Assembly: GCA_023388385.1 (NCBI GenBank)
Contig: JAEWGK010000021.1
Location: 1-7,441, forward strand
Direction of reading: 5' to 3'
DNA: 7,441 nt
From: Actinomycetes bacterium
GTDB taxonomy: Bacteria; Actinomycetota; Actinomycetes; Mycobacteriales; Mycobacteriaceae
Part shown: piece after piece, positions 1 to 4,564 of the stretch
Numbering within the stretch: position 1 is the stretch's first letter
How the letters are laid out: every line of letters begins with the position of its first letter
The notes under the pieces: generated by a model
Told to the model about the DNA's origin: nothing
What the model saw: only the letters and a program-made list of their open reading frames with translations
Database searches by the model: none
Translations under genes and position numbers: made by a program

Positions 1-163
1 CCACGGGATCGGCGCCCCTTCGGCATCCCCGCCGAGCCGCGGCCCGCGGGTCGCGGCGACGGCAGCCGCACGGCGAAGCCCCCGGACCACGTGGTCCCGG
101 GGCTTCGCCGTCGACGGGGCGGGGGACGTCGTCACCCGGAGGCGCGCACCCCCGCTCCCCGCC
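1..163. other. Left-edge stretch without a recognisable gene
   Basis: No protein family could be recognised here in any frame. The first 70 bases contain no stop codon on either strand, so the tail of a gene entering from the left cannot be excluded, but none of the translations looks like a known C-terminus (I compared by eye with the CRP/GlxR tail that might be expected from mycobacterial gene order and saw no match). The one clear element is the long inverted repeat at 70-111. The remaining bases up to the hydrolase stop codon at 164-166 look like a 3' untranslated region. Confidence 0.5.
70..111. terminator. Long hairpin downstream of the MBL hydrolase, probable terminator
   Basis: An almost perfect inverted repeat: CGGCGAAGCC at 71-80 pairs with GGCTTCGCCG at 101-110, A70 pairs with T111, and the stem continues inward through GGACCAC/GTGGTCC with a single C:C mismatch (83 against 98). 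It lies 52 bases past the stop of the minus-strand hydrolase gene, where a terminator is expected, and could also stop a transcript coming from the left. There is no U-tract, which is common for actinobacterial hairpin terminators. The strand it serves is inferred. Confidence 0.65.
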
Positions 164-979
164 CTAGTCCTGCGCGTCCAGGTAGCGCAGCGCGACGCGG
201 GTCGACTGCTCGGCGGCGTGGCGCAGCACCGGGTCGACGTCGGTGTAGATGGCGTCGACGATGTCGCCGACCGGGGCCTCCGGGCCCAGCTTCTCGCGGG
301 CCTCGCGAACCTGCTGCAGGCGGAGTTCGCGGCGCTCGATGTACTTGCGGGTCATGACGGTGATGTCCGGCAGATCCTCGCCGTGGCCGGGCAGCAGGCG
401 GATGCCCTTGCCGCGCTCGTCGAGCATGCGCAGGGTGTCCAGGTACTGGCCCAGGTCGCCGTCGGTCTCGGAGATCATCGTGGTGTGGCGGCCGGCGATG
501 GTGTCGCCGGTGATGATGCCCTCGACATCCTCGTCGCCGCCGTCCCCGGTGTGGACGAACAGGCAGGCGGAGTCCGCGGTGTGGCCGGGGGTGAGGACGA
601 CCTCGACCTGCGGGGTCACGCCCTCGACGACGACGCGCTCCCCGTCCGTGAGCGGCTCCGCGCCCGTGGAGCAGTAGCGCTTGTCAACGGCGCGTACCGG
701 GGCCCCGGTCAGCTGGCGGAAGCGCTGCGCGCCGTCCGCGTGATCCGCGTGGCGGTGCGTCAGCAGGATGAGCGCGACGTCGCCGGCGTTGCGGTGCAGG
801 ACGTTGAGGTGGCCCTCGTCCTCCGGGCCCGGGTCGACGACGATGCTGCGGGCATCGCCCTCCGCCCGGATGACGTAGGAGTTGGTGCCCTCCAGCGCGG
901 CGTAGCTGGGGTTCGGGCACAGGACCACGCCGACGGAGGTCGTGATGGGTCGCAGCTGGCTGTACGCGGGATGCTCCAT
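164..979 (-). CDS. MBL-fold metallo-hydrolase (LACTB2 / glyoxalase II-like)
   Basis: A 271-residue protein of the metallo-beta-lactamase-fold superfamily, closest by eye to LACTB2-like/Rv3677c-type hydrolases. Visible metal ligands are the THRHADH motif (H75, H77, D79, H80), H133 in TPGHTADS, D159 in TGDT and H199 in LPGHG, a complete two-metal site. Residues from about 205 to the end fit the small helical winged-helix domain that follows the fold in this subfamily. The substrate cannot be read from the sequence; a cytosolic thioester, nucleic acid or ester hydrolase are all possible, and beta-lactam resistance is unlikely. The ATG at 979 is chosen because the homology-like segment starts at MEHPAYSQLR and because AGGA lies 8 bases upstream; in-frame ATGs at 988 and 1018 would add 3 or 13 residues. 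It follows the RidA-like gene after 71 bases and may have its own promoter (TAGGAT at 992-987). Confidence 0.9.
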   Translation of the reverse strand: MEHPAYSQLRPITTSVGVVLCPNPSYAALEGTNSYVIRAEGDARSIVVDPGPEDEGHLNVLHRNAGDVALILLTHRHADHADGAQRFRQLTGAPVRAVDKRYCSTGAEPLTDGERVVVEGVTPQVEVVLTPGHTADSACLFVHTGDGGDEDVEGIITGDTIAGRHTTMISETDGDLGQYLDTLRMLDERGKGIRLLPGHGEDLPDITVMTRKYIERRELRLQQVREAREKLGPEAPVGDIVDAIYTDVDPVLRHAAEQSTRVALRYLDAQD

Positions 980-986
980 GCCGCCC

Positions 987-992
987 ATCCTA
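987..992 (-). promoter_or_regulatory. TAGGAT box: possible -10 or ribosome-binding site of the MBL gene
   Basis: On the minus strand TAGGAT (992 to 987) ends 7 bases before the ATG at 979. It fits the actinobacterial -10 pattern TANNNT, which would put the transcript start at or next to the A of the ATG and make the mRNA leaderless. The inner AGGA is equally usable as a Shine-Dalgarno sequence with an 8-base spacer on a read-through transcript from the RidA-like gene. No convincing -35 is seen. Confidence 0.4.
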
Positions 993-1000
993 CGACGCGA

Positions 1001-1028
1001 GGCCCCGCGGGCGATCACCCCCGGGGCC
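1001..1028. other. Small hairpin between the RidA-like and MBL genes
   Basis: GGCCCCG at 1001-1007 and CGGGGCC at 1022-1028 form a 7-bp GC-only stem with a 14-base loop inside the 71-base gap between the two minus-strand genes. It could partly attenuate read-through into the hydrolase gene, but such short GC stems occur by chance at this base composition. Confidence 0.25.
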
Positions 1029-1050
1029 GGGTCGGGCCACCCCCGCGGCG

Positions 1051-1515
1051 TCAGGGGCGGACGCGGACGGTGATCTCCACCTCAACCGGGGCGTTCAGCG
1101 GCAGCTCGGCGACGCCGACGGCGGAGCGGGCGTGGACGCCGGCCTCGCCGAGGACCTCGCCCAGCAGCTCGGAGGCGCCGTTGATGACGCCGGGCTGGCC
1201 GTGGAAGCCGGGGGCCGACGAGACGAAGCCGACGACCTTGACCACCTGGACGATGTCGTCCAGCGACGCGACGGAGTCGACGGCGGCCAGGGCGTTGAGC
1301 GCCGCGACGCGGGCGAGCTCCTTCGCCTTCCCCGGCTCGACCTCGGCGCCGACGTGGCCGGCCGCGGGCAGCTCGCCGTCGACGAACGGCAGCTGGCCGG
1401 AGGTGTGGACGAGGTCGCCGTCGCGCAGCGCCGGGACGTAGGCGGCGACGGGGGCGGCGACGACAGGCAGCTCGATGCCCAGCTCGGCGAGCCGCTCGGA
1501 GTGGGTCGAGGGCAT
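1051..1515 (-). CDS. RidA-like (YjgF/YER057c/UK114) family protein, Rv3678c type
   Basis: A 154-residue protein of the Rid/YjgF family. In canonical RidA, trimers place the active site at subunit interfaces and hydrolyse reactive enamines/imines from PLP enzymes. Positions matching E. coli RidA are present: S39 in TSGQLP (S30), N112 in INGA (N88), R130 in ARSAV (R105) and E145 in VEVE (E120), with the same 15-residue spacing between the last two. The position of C107 is A132. The subfamily has a longer N-terminal part and a characteristic VVKVVGFV...GFHGQPGVINGAS segment, so its true substrate may differ from RidA's. The ATG at 1515 is preferred over the GTG at 1518 because AAGGAGGG lies 7 bases upstream of it and only 4 from the GTG. 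The start overlaps the upstream stop (TGATG), implying translational coupling. Confidence 0.9.
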   Translation of the reverse strand: MPSTHSERLAELGIELPVVAAPVAAYVPALRDGDLVHTSGQLPFVDGELPAAGHVGAEVEPGKAKELARVAALNALAAVDSVASLDDIVQVVKVVGFVSSAPGFHGQPGVINGASELLGEVLGEAGVHARSAVGVAELPLNAPVEVEITVRVRP

Positions 1516-1697
1516 CACTCGCCCTCCTTCTTCTCCAGCGGACGCTTCAGGTAGGCGACGTGCTGCTCGCCGGTCGGCCCCGGCAGGACGGTGACGAGCT
1601 CCCAGCCGTCGATGCCCCAGCTGTCCAGGATCTGCTTGGTGGCGTGGGTCAGGAGCGGGAGCGTGGCGTACTCCCAGGCGGTCTTCTCGGTGCTCAT
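1515..1697 (-). CDS. Small DUF4177-type protein (Rv3678A-like)
   Basis: A 60-residue cytosolic protein with no signal peptide or membrane segment. It has the compact pattern of DUF4177 proteins: aromatic WEYATLPLL near residues 8-16, then DGWELVTVLPG (30-40) and HVAYLKRP (46-53), expected to form a small beta-alpha-beta fold. The function is unknown. From memory it resembles the short protein between Rv3678c and Rv3679. Its TGA stop shares one base with the ATG of the RidA-like gene, so the two are almost certainly co-translated, and it is the first gene of this minus-strand group. The start at 1697 fits both an AGGA 9 bases upstream and a leaderless start 8 bases after TAGGAT. A longer in-frame extension up to 2369 is rejected because it runs antisense through the ATPase gene. 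Confidence 0.85.
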   Translation of the reverse strand: MSTEKTAWEYATLPLLTHATKQILDSWGIDGWELVTVLPGPTGEQHVAYLKRPLEKKEGE

Positions 1698-1705
1698 GCC
1701 AGGAG

Positions 1706-1711
1706 ATCCTA
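1706..1711 (-). promoter_or_regulatory. TAGGAT box: possible -10 or ribosome-binding site of the DUF4177-type gene
   Basis: The minus-strand TAGGAT (1711 to 1706) ends 8 bases before the ATG at 1697, nearly the same arrangement as before the MBL gene. As a TANNNT -10 it predicts a transcript start within about two bases of the ATG. As AGGA it is a Shine-Dalgarno sequence with a 9-base spacer. Since this is the first gene of the group, a promoter must lie in the 66-base gap to bagA, or within bagA itself. No clear -35 is seen. Confidence 0.45.
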
Positions 1712-1750
1712 ATGGCCGCCGACGCCCCGCGGGAGGTGGGCGCGGTGGTT

Positions 1751-1756
1751 TACGGT
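1751..1756 (+). promoter_or_regulatory. TACGGT, candidate -10 of the bagA-bagB operon (leaderless)
   Basis: TACGGT fits TANNNT and ends 7 bases before the GTG at 1764, which predicts a transcript beginning at about 1763-1764. No good Shine-Dalgarno sequence precedes this GTG, as expected for a leaderless mRNA. It faces the divergent TAGGAT box at 1706-1711, so the two promoters lie within about 50 bases of one another. Confidence 0.45.
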
Positions 1757-1763
1757 GGGACGC

Positions 1764-2822
1764 GTGCAGCAGACGTCGCAGACCGCGCCCGGGGGCGCGA
1801 CGGGCCGGGGCCACGCGATGGCGGGGCCGGCCGTCCACATCGTCACCGGCAAGGGCGGCACGGGGAAGTCCACGGTGGCCGCGGCCCTCGCCGTCGGGCT
1901 GGCCGCGGGCGGTGGCCGCGTGCTGCTGGTCGACGTCGAGGCACGGCATTCGGCCGCCGCGCCGTTGGGCCTGGCGACGCTCCCCCGCACACCCGGCCGC
2001 ATCGCCGCGGCCGACGGCGGCGGGGAGGTCCACGGCTGCGCCCCGACGGGCGAGGCCGTGCTGGAGGACTACCTGCGGACGAACTTCGCCGGATCCTTCG
2101 CCGGCCCCGCGATGCGACGCCTCGGCGTACCGGAGTTCGTCACCACTATCGCCCCGGGACTGAAGGACGTGCTGCTCAGCGGCTTCCTGGTGGAGGAGGC
2201 CCGGCGCGGCGGCTGGGACGCCGTCGTCGCGGACGCTCCCCCGACGGGGCGCATCACCCGCTTCCTCGACGTCACGCGGGCGCTGACCGACATCGCAGCC
2301 GCCGGCCCGGTGCACCGCCAGGCCCGCGAGACGGCGGACTACCTGCGCTCGGGAAAGGTCGCGGTGCACGTCACGGCGCTGGCGGAGCCGCTGCCGGTCA
2401 CCGAGTCCCTCGAGGCCGTCGCCGAGCTGCGGCGCATGGGCCTGACGGTGGGGACCATCGCGGTGAACAAGATGCTCGACGCGGGCATGTGCGCCGCGGC
2501 CGAGCGCATGGCCTCGCGTGACGACACCGCCGCGTCGCTCGTCTCCGCAGGCTTGGGCCGGGAGGCGGCGGAGGCGCTGGCGGGCGAGGCGCTCGACGCG
2601 GCCGCCCGCGCCCGCGTGCAGCGGGAGGCGCTGGCAGAGCTGGCCGCGGGCTGGGACGGACGCCTGGTGCGGCTGCCCGCCATCGCCGGCGGCGTGCGGG
2701 TGGAGGGCATATACCGCATGGCCGACGTCCTGGCAGGCGCGGGCGACCGCGAAGAAGCAGGCCAGGCGAACGCGACCGGCGCAGACGGCGGCGCGGGCGA
2801 CGGTTCGGGGGTGCGACGATGA
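1764..2822 (+). CDS. bagA: ArsA/Get3-like ATPase, first subunit (Rv3679/BagA-like)
   Basis: A 352-residue soluble P-loop ATPase of the ArsA/Get3 group (SIMIBI class). It has the deviant Walker A GKGGTGKST (29-37) with the signature lysine K30, a switch II-like VADAPPTGR (155-163), the conserved TTIAPGLKDVLL segment (128-138) and VNKM (234-237) near the base-recognition position. Switch I reads DVEARHS (57-63), so by gapless alignment glutamate E59 replaces the catalytic aspartate of DPA. The Get3 zinc CxxC is absent (only C92 and C243). The last 25 residues are Ala/Gly-rich and look disordered. Eukaryotic Get3 delivers tail-anchored proteins; the clients here are unknown, and the older label 'anion transporter ATPase' is doubtful. 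GTG 1764 is chosen from its spacing to TACGGT; GTG 1755 and ATG 1818 are alternatives. The stop overlaps the bagB start. The symbol is taken from memory of the M. tuberculosis naming. Confidence 0.88.
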   Translation: MQQTSQTAPGGATGRGHAMAGPAVHIVTGKGGTGKSTVAAALAVGLAAGGGRVLLVDVEARHSAAAPLGLATLPRTPGRIAAADGGGEVHGCAPTGEAVLEDYLRTNFAGSFAGPAMRRLGVPEFVTTIAPGLKDVLLSGFLVEEARRGGWDAVVADAPPTGRITRFLDVTRALTDIAAAGPVHRQARETADYLRSGKVAVHVTALAEPLPVTESLEAVAELRRMGLTVGTIAVNKMLDAGMCAAAERMASRDDTAASLVSAGLGREAAEALAGEALDAAARARVQREALAELAAGWDGRLVRLPAIAGGVRVEGIYRMADVLAGAGDREEAGQANATGADGGAGDGSGVRR

Positions 2823-3826
2823 CGCGCGTGGTGGTCCTGACGGGCTCGGGCGGCGTCGGCAAGACGACGACGGCGGCGGCCATCGCCGTCGGCCTCGCGG
2901 ACGCGGGCGCCCGGACGGTGGTGATCACCATCGACCCCGCGCTGCGGCTCGCGCAGGCCCTCGGCCTGGAGGAGCTCGGCGCCGCCCCGGCAGAGGTCCC
3001 GGACGTCCCGGGCCTGCACGCGCTCATGCTCGATCAGAACGAACGCTTCGGCACGATGCTGGCGGACGCCGGCGCCCCGGAGCTCGCGGGCAACGTCGTG
3101 ACCCGCACCATGGCCCGCAGCTTCGGCGGCCTGCAGGAGTACCTGGCCATGGATCTGCTCGCGGGCCTGCACGGGTCCGGGGAGTGGGACGCCATCGTCG
3201 TCGACACGCCGCCGGCGCTGTCGGCGCTGGAGTTCCTCGATTCGGCGGAGCGGATGGGCCGCCTGCTCGACCACCCGCTGATGCGGCTGCTGACGTCGTC
3301 ATCCGCGTTCGTCGGGGCGGGCGTCACCGTCGTCGGGCGGATTCTCGGCAGCGCGATGCTGCAGCAGCTCGCCGCGTTCGCGCGCGGCGCCCGCCCGGTG
3401 ATGGACACGGTGCTGGACCGCTCGCGGCGGATGCGCGCGACGATGGCGGACTCCGGCGAGTTCCTCATCGTCGGCGCCCCGGCGGCGGAGGCGCTGCGCG
3501 AAGCGCGCCGCTTCGCCCGCAGCCTCGATGACCAGGGCCTGCACCCGACGACGCTGGTGGTCAACCGTGTCCACCCCGTGGATCCCGCGCTTGCCGACGT
3601 CTCCTCCGCCGCCCTCGCCTCCGCCGATCCGGACGCCGCGGCCGTCCACCGCTCGCGCGTCGAGCTGGCCGAGGCGGAGGAGAAGCAGATCGCCCGCTTC
3701 GTCCGCCGGGTCCCCGGCGTGCCGGTGACGCGGGTCCCGTCGCTGCGCGGCGGCGTCGCCGGGGTGCGGGAGCTGCGCGAGATGGCGGCGCTGGTCCTGC
3801 CCGCCCTCGACGCCCGCCGCGGATAG
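2819..3826 (+). CDS. bagB: ArsA/Get3-like ATPase, second subunit (Rv3680/BagB-like)
   Basis: A 335-residue soluble ATPase, paralogous to the preceding gene product. Walker A is GSGGVGKTTT (9-18): the catalytic K15 is present, but the signature lysine of the deviant Walker A is replaced by S10. Switch I is canonical, TIDPALR with D39, and switch II is VVDTPPALS (127-135); VVNR lies at 247-250. The segment from about 157 to 188 is rich in hydrophobic residues and Gly/Met and may be the counterpart of the Get3 client-binding helices. The protein has no cysteine at all, so no Get3-type zinc clasp. ATG 2819 overlaps the upstream TGA as ATGA, and only a G-run (2807-2811) precedes it, which points to translational coupling and matched subunit amounts. 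The missing elements complement those of the partner, so a heteromer is likely. Confidence 0.88.
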   Translation: MTRVVVLTGSGGVGKTTTAAAIAVGLADAGARTVVITIDPALRLAQALGLEELGAAPAEVPDVPGLHALMLDQNERFGTMLADAGAPELAGNVVTRTMARSFGGLQEYLAMDLLAGLHGSGEWDAIVVDTPPALSALEFLDSAERMGRLLDHPLMRLLTSSSAFVGAGVTVVGRILGSAMLQQLAAFARGARPVMDTVLDRSRRMRATMADSGEFLIVGAPAAEALREARRFARSLDDQGLHPTTLVVNRVHPVDPALADVSSAALASADPDAAAVHRSRVELAEAEEKQIARFVRRVPGVPVTRVPSLRGGVAGVRELREMAALVLPALDARRG

Positions 3827-3837
3827 GGCGCCCCGCA

Positions 3838-3882
3838 CGTGACGGCGGCCCGGCCCCCGGCTGGGGCCGGGCCGTCGTCACG
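3838..3882. terminator. Bidirectional hairpin terminator between bagB and whiB4
   Basis: Twenty bases (3838-3857) pair with 3863-3882 around a five-base loop (CGGCT). The stem is perfect except for G3845 against T3875, a G-U pair in plus-strand RNA and a C-A mismatch in minus-strand RNA, so it is slightly stronger for bagB. It lies 11 bases after the bagB stop and 26 bases beyond the whiB4 stop, exactly between two converging genes. No U-tract follows on either side. Confidence 0.8.
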
Positions 3883-3908
3883 CACATGCCGCGGCCGCGC
3901 GGCGGACC

Positions 3909-4265
3909 CTAGCGCTCGTCGAACTGGCGGGCGGCATAGAAGTCCGCCCAGCTGGTGATCTCCGGGTGCTCCTTGAGCAGCGCGCGGCGCTGGCGCTCCG
4001 TGAGGCCGCCCCAGACGCCGAACTCCACGCGGTTGTCCAGCGCGTCGGCGCGGCACTGGAGGGCGACCGGGCAATGGCGGCAGATGACCGCGGCCTGGCG
4101 CTGCGCGGCGCCGCGGACGAAGAGCTCGTCCGGGTCGATGTCGCGGCACTTGGCCTGGGGGACCCACTCGTGGCGGTTGTGGAAGGACTCCGGGCCAAGC
4201 TCGCGTACGGGGGCGGTGGCCGTTCTCTGCATTCCGGTGGTCGGCTGGGAGATGGTCGCGGTCAT
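3909..4265 (-). CDS. whiB4: WhiB-family Fe-S redox regulator (WhiB4/WhcA-like)
   Basis: A 118-residue WhiB-like protein. The four cluster ligands are C40, C62, C65 and C71, spaced C-X21-C-X2-C-X5-C, followed by the family's GVWGG turn (83-87) and a basic stretch RQRRALLK (91-98) used for DNA or sigma-factor contact. From family knowledge these proteins bind an O2/NO-sensitive [4Fe-4S] cluster. WhiB4 of M. tuberculosis acts in redox control, and WhcA of C. glutamicum, encoded beside pbp1a, is a negative regulator of the oxidative stress response. The first 30 residues are variable and probably flexible. ATG 4265 is preceded by GAGGAG with a 5-base spacer, a conventional Shine-Dalgarno arrangement that contrasts with its neighbours. 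It converges with bagB and diverges from ponA2. whcA would be the Corynebacterium name. Confidence 0.93.
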   Translation of the reverse strand: MTATISQPTTGMQRTATAPVRELGPESFHNRHEWVPQAKCRDIDPDELFVRGAAQRQAAVICRHCPVALQCRADALDNRVEFGVWGGLTERQRRALLKEHPEITSWADFYAARQFDER

Positions 4266-4317
4266 GGTCGCTCCTCGTAAACCGTGGCGTACGGGGTGGT
4301 CGGTATCACTATTGGTC

Positions 4318-4333
4318 GGTAAGTGTAATCACA
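4318..4333. promoter_or_regulatory. Weak CRP/GlxR-like site A
   Basis: Compared with TGTGA-N6-TCACA, the sequence reads GGTAA-N6-TCACA: a perfect right half-site and 3 of 5 matches on the left. It covers the candidate whiB4 -10 (4322-4327), a position where binding would repress whiB4. Match by eye only. Confidence 0.25.
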
Positions 4334-4351
4334 TAGTCTTAAGAATGTCTA
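4322..4351 (-). promoter_or_regulatory. whiB4: Candidate whiB4 promoter (TAGACA-18-TACACT)
   Basis: On the minus strand TAGACA (4351 to 4346, 5 of 6 to TTGACA) is followed after 18 bases by TACACT (4327 to 4322, 4 of 6 to TATAAT and fitting TANNNT). This predicts a transcript start near 4315 and a leader of about 50 bases carrying the GAGGAG ribosome-binding site. It is the best two-box promoter in the window. Confidence 0.45.
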
Positions 4352-4361
4352 CTGCGTCACA
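4346..4361. promoter_or_regulatory. Weak CRP/GlxR-like site B
   Basis: Reads TGTCT-N6-TCACA, with a perfect right half and 3 of 5 matches on the left. It covers the candidate whiB4 -35 and has the same orientation and quality as site A, 28 bases away centre to centre. Match by eye only. Confidence 0.28.
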
Positions 4362-4513
4362 TTTCGAGCGCTGGGCCGCGGCCCGTCACGCCGTGCGGTA
4401 ACGGCCCCATGAGACAATCCGCATGTTTCCGGATGCAAATTTCTGTATGTCGGCGGCGTAACGTCCCCGATGCGGGCGACGACCGCGGGCGATCACGGTG
4501 CCCCCCGCATGAG

Positions 4514-4531
4514 GGAACGGCGTGCGGTTCC
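4514..4531. promoter_or_regulatory. GGAAC-N8-GTTCC inverted repeat upstream of ponA2
   Basis: GGAAC (4514-4518) and GTTCC (4527-4531) are exact inverted copies eight bases apart. The right arm lies where the -35 region of the TATCGT promoter would be, so a bound dimer could control ponA2. The GGAAC word also resembles the -35 of stress sigma factors of the SigH type, but no matching -10 was found at the right distance. Confidence 0.3.
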
Positions 4532-4551
4532 GGAGGCGTCAGCAGCCCCTA

Positions 4552-4557
4552 TATCGT
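4552..4557 (+). promoter_or_regulatory. ponA2: TATCGT, candidate -10 of ponA2 (leaderless)
   Basis: TATCGT fits TANNNT and ends 7 bases before the GTG at 4565, the same spacing as before bagA. The predicted transcript start is 4564-4565, and there is no Shine-Dalgarno sequence upstream of this GTG. No good -35 is visible. Confidence 0.45.
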
Positions 4558-4564
4558 GGACTCC

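Larger units (their letters stand above)
4266..4564. other. Divergent whiB4-ponA2 intergenic regulatory region
   Basis: This 299-base gap has no convincing gene. It contains an A+T-rich patch at about 4311-4368 (roughly 60% A+T by hand count, in an otherwise very G+C-rich window), a second small A+T patch at about 4427-4449, a 12-bp palindrome GGGCCGCGGCCC at 4373-4384, a GGAAC-N8-GTTCC inverted repeat at 4514-4531, and candidate promoters for both flanking genes. An open frame extends upstream from ponA2 to 4409, but it reads as non-coding sequence. Confidence 0.7.

Noticed and set aside
164..979. Beta-lactamase (antibiotic resistance) reading of the MBL-fold gene
   Set aside because: Its LACTB2-like layout and lack of a signal peptide point to a cytosolic hydrolase. 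Sharing the fold with class B enzymes is not evidence of beta-lactam hydrolysis.
980..1018. Longer starts of the MBL hydrolase at 988 or 1018
   Set aside because: The added residues are basic and unlike the family. The AGGA spacing and TAGGAT position both favour ATG 979.
218..1441. 407-codon plus-strand open frame antisense to the MBL and RidA-like genes
   Set aside because: It runs across two well-supported minus-strand genes and their gap. The translation is Val/Ala/Asp-rich with no family likeness. Long antisense frames are expected at this G+C content.
1698..2369. Upstream extension of the DUF4177-type gene to a 284-residue protein
   Set aside because: The extra part is antisense to bagA and reads as low-complexity Arg/Gly/Ala-rich sequence. 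The conserved protein begins at MSTEKTAWEY with start signals in place.
4409..4564. 52-residue N-terminal extension of the PBP
   Set aside because: It is Cys- and Arg-rich and unlike a PBP N-terminus, and it covers the promoter region. The short tail and membrane anchor starting at GTG 4565 match the family.
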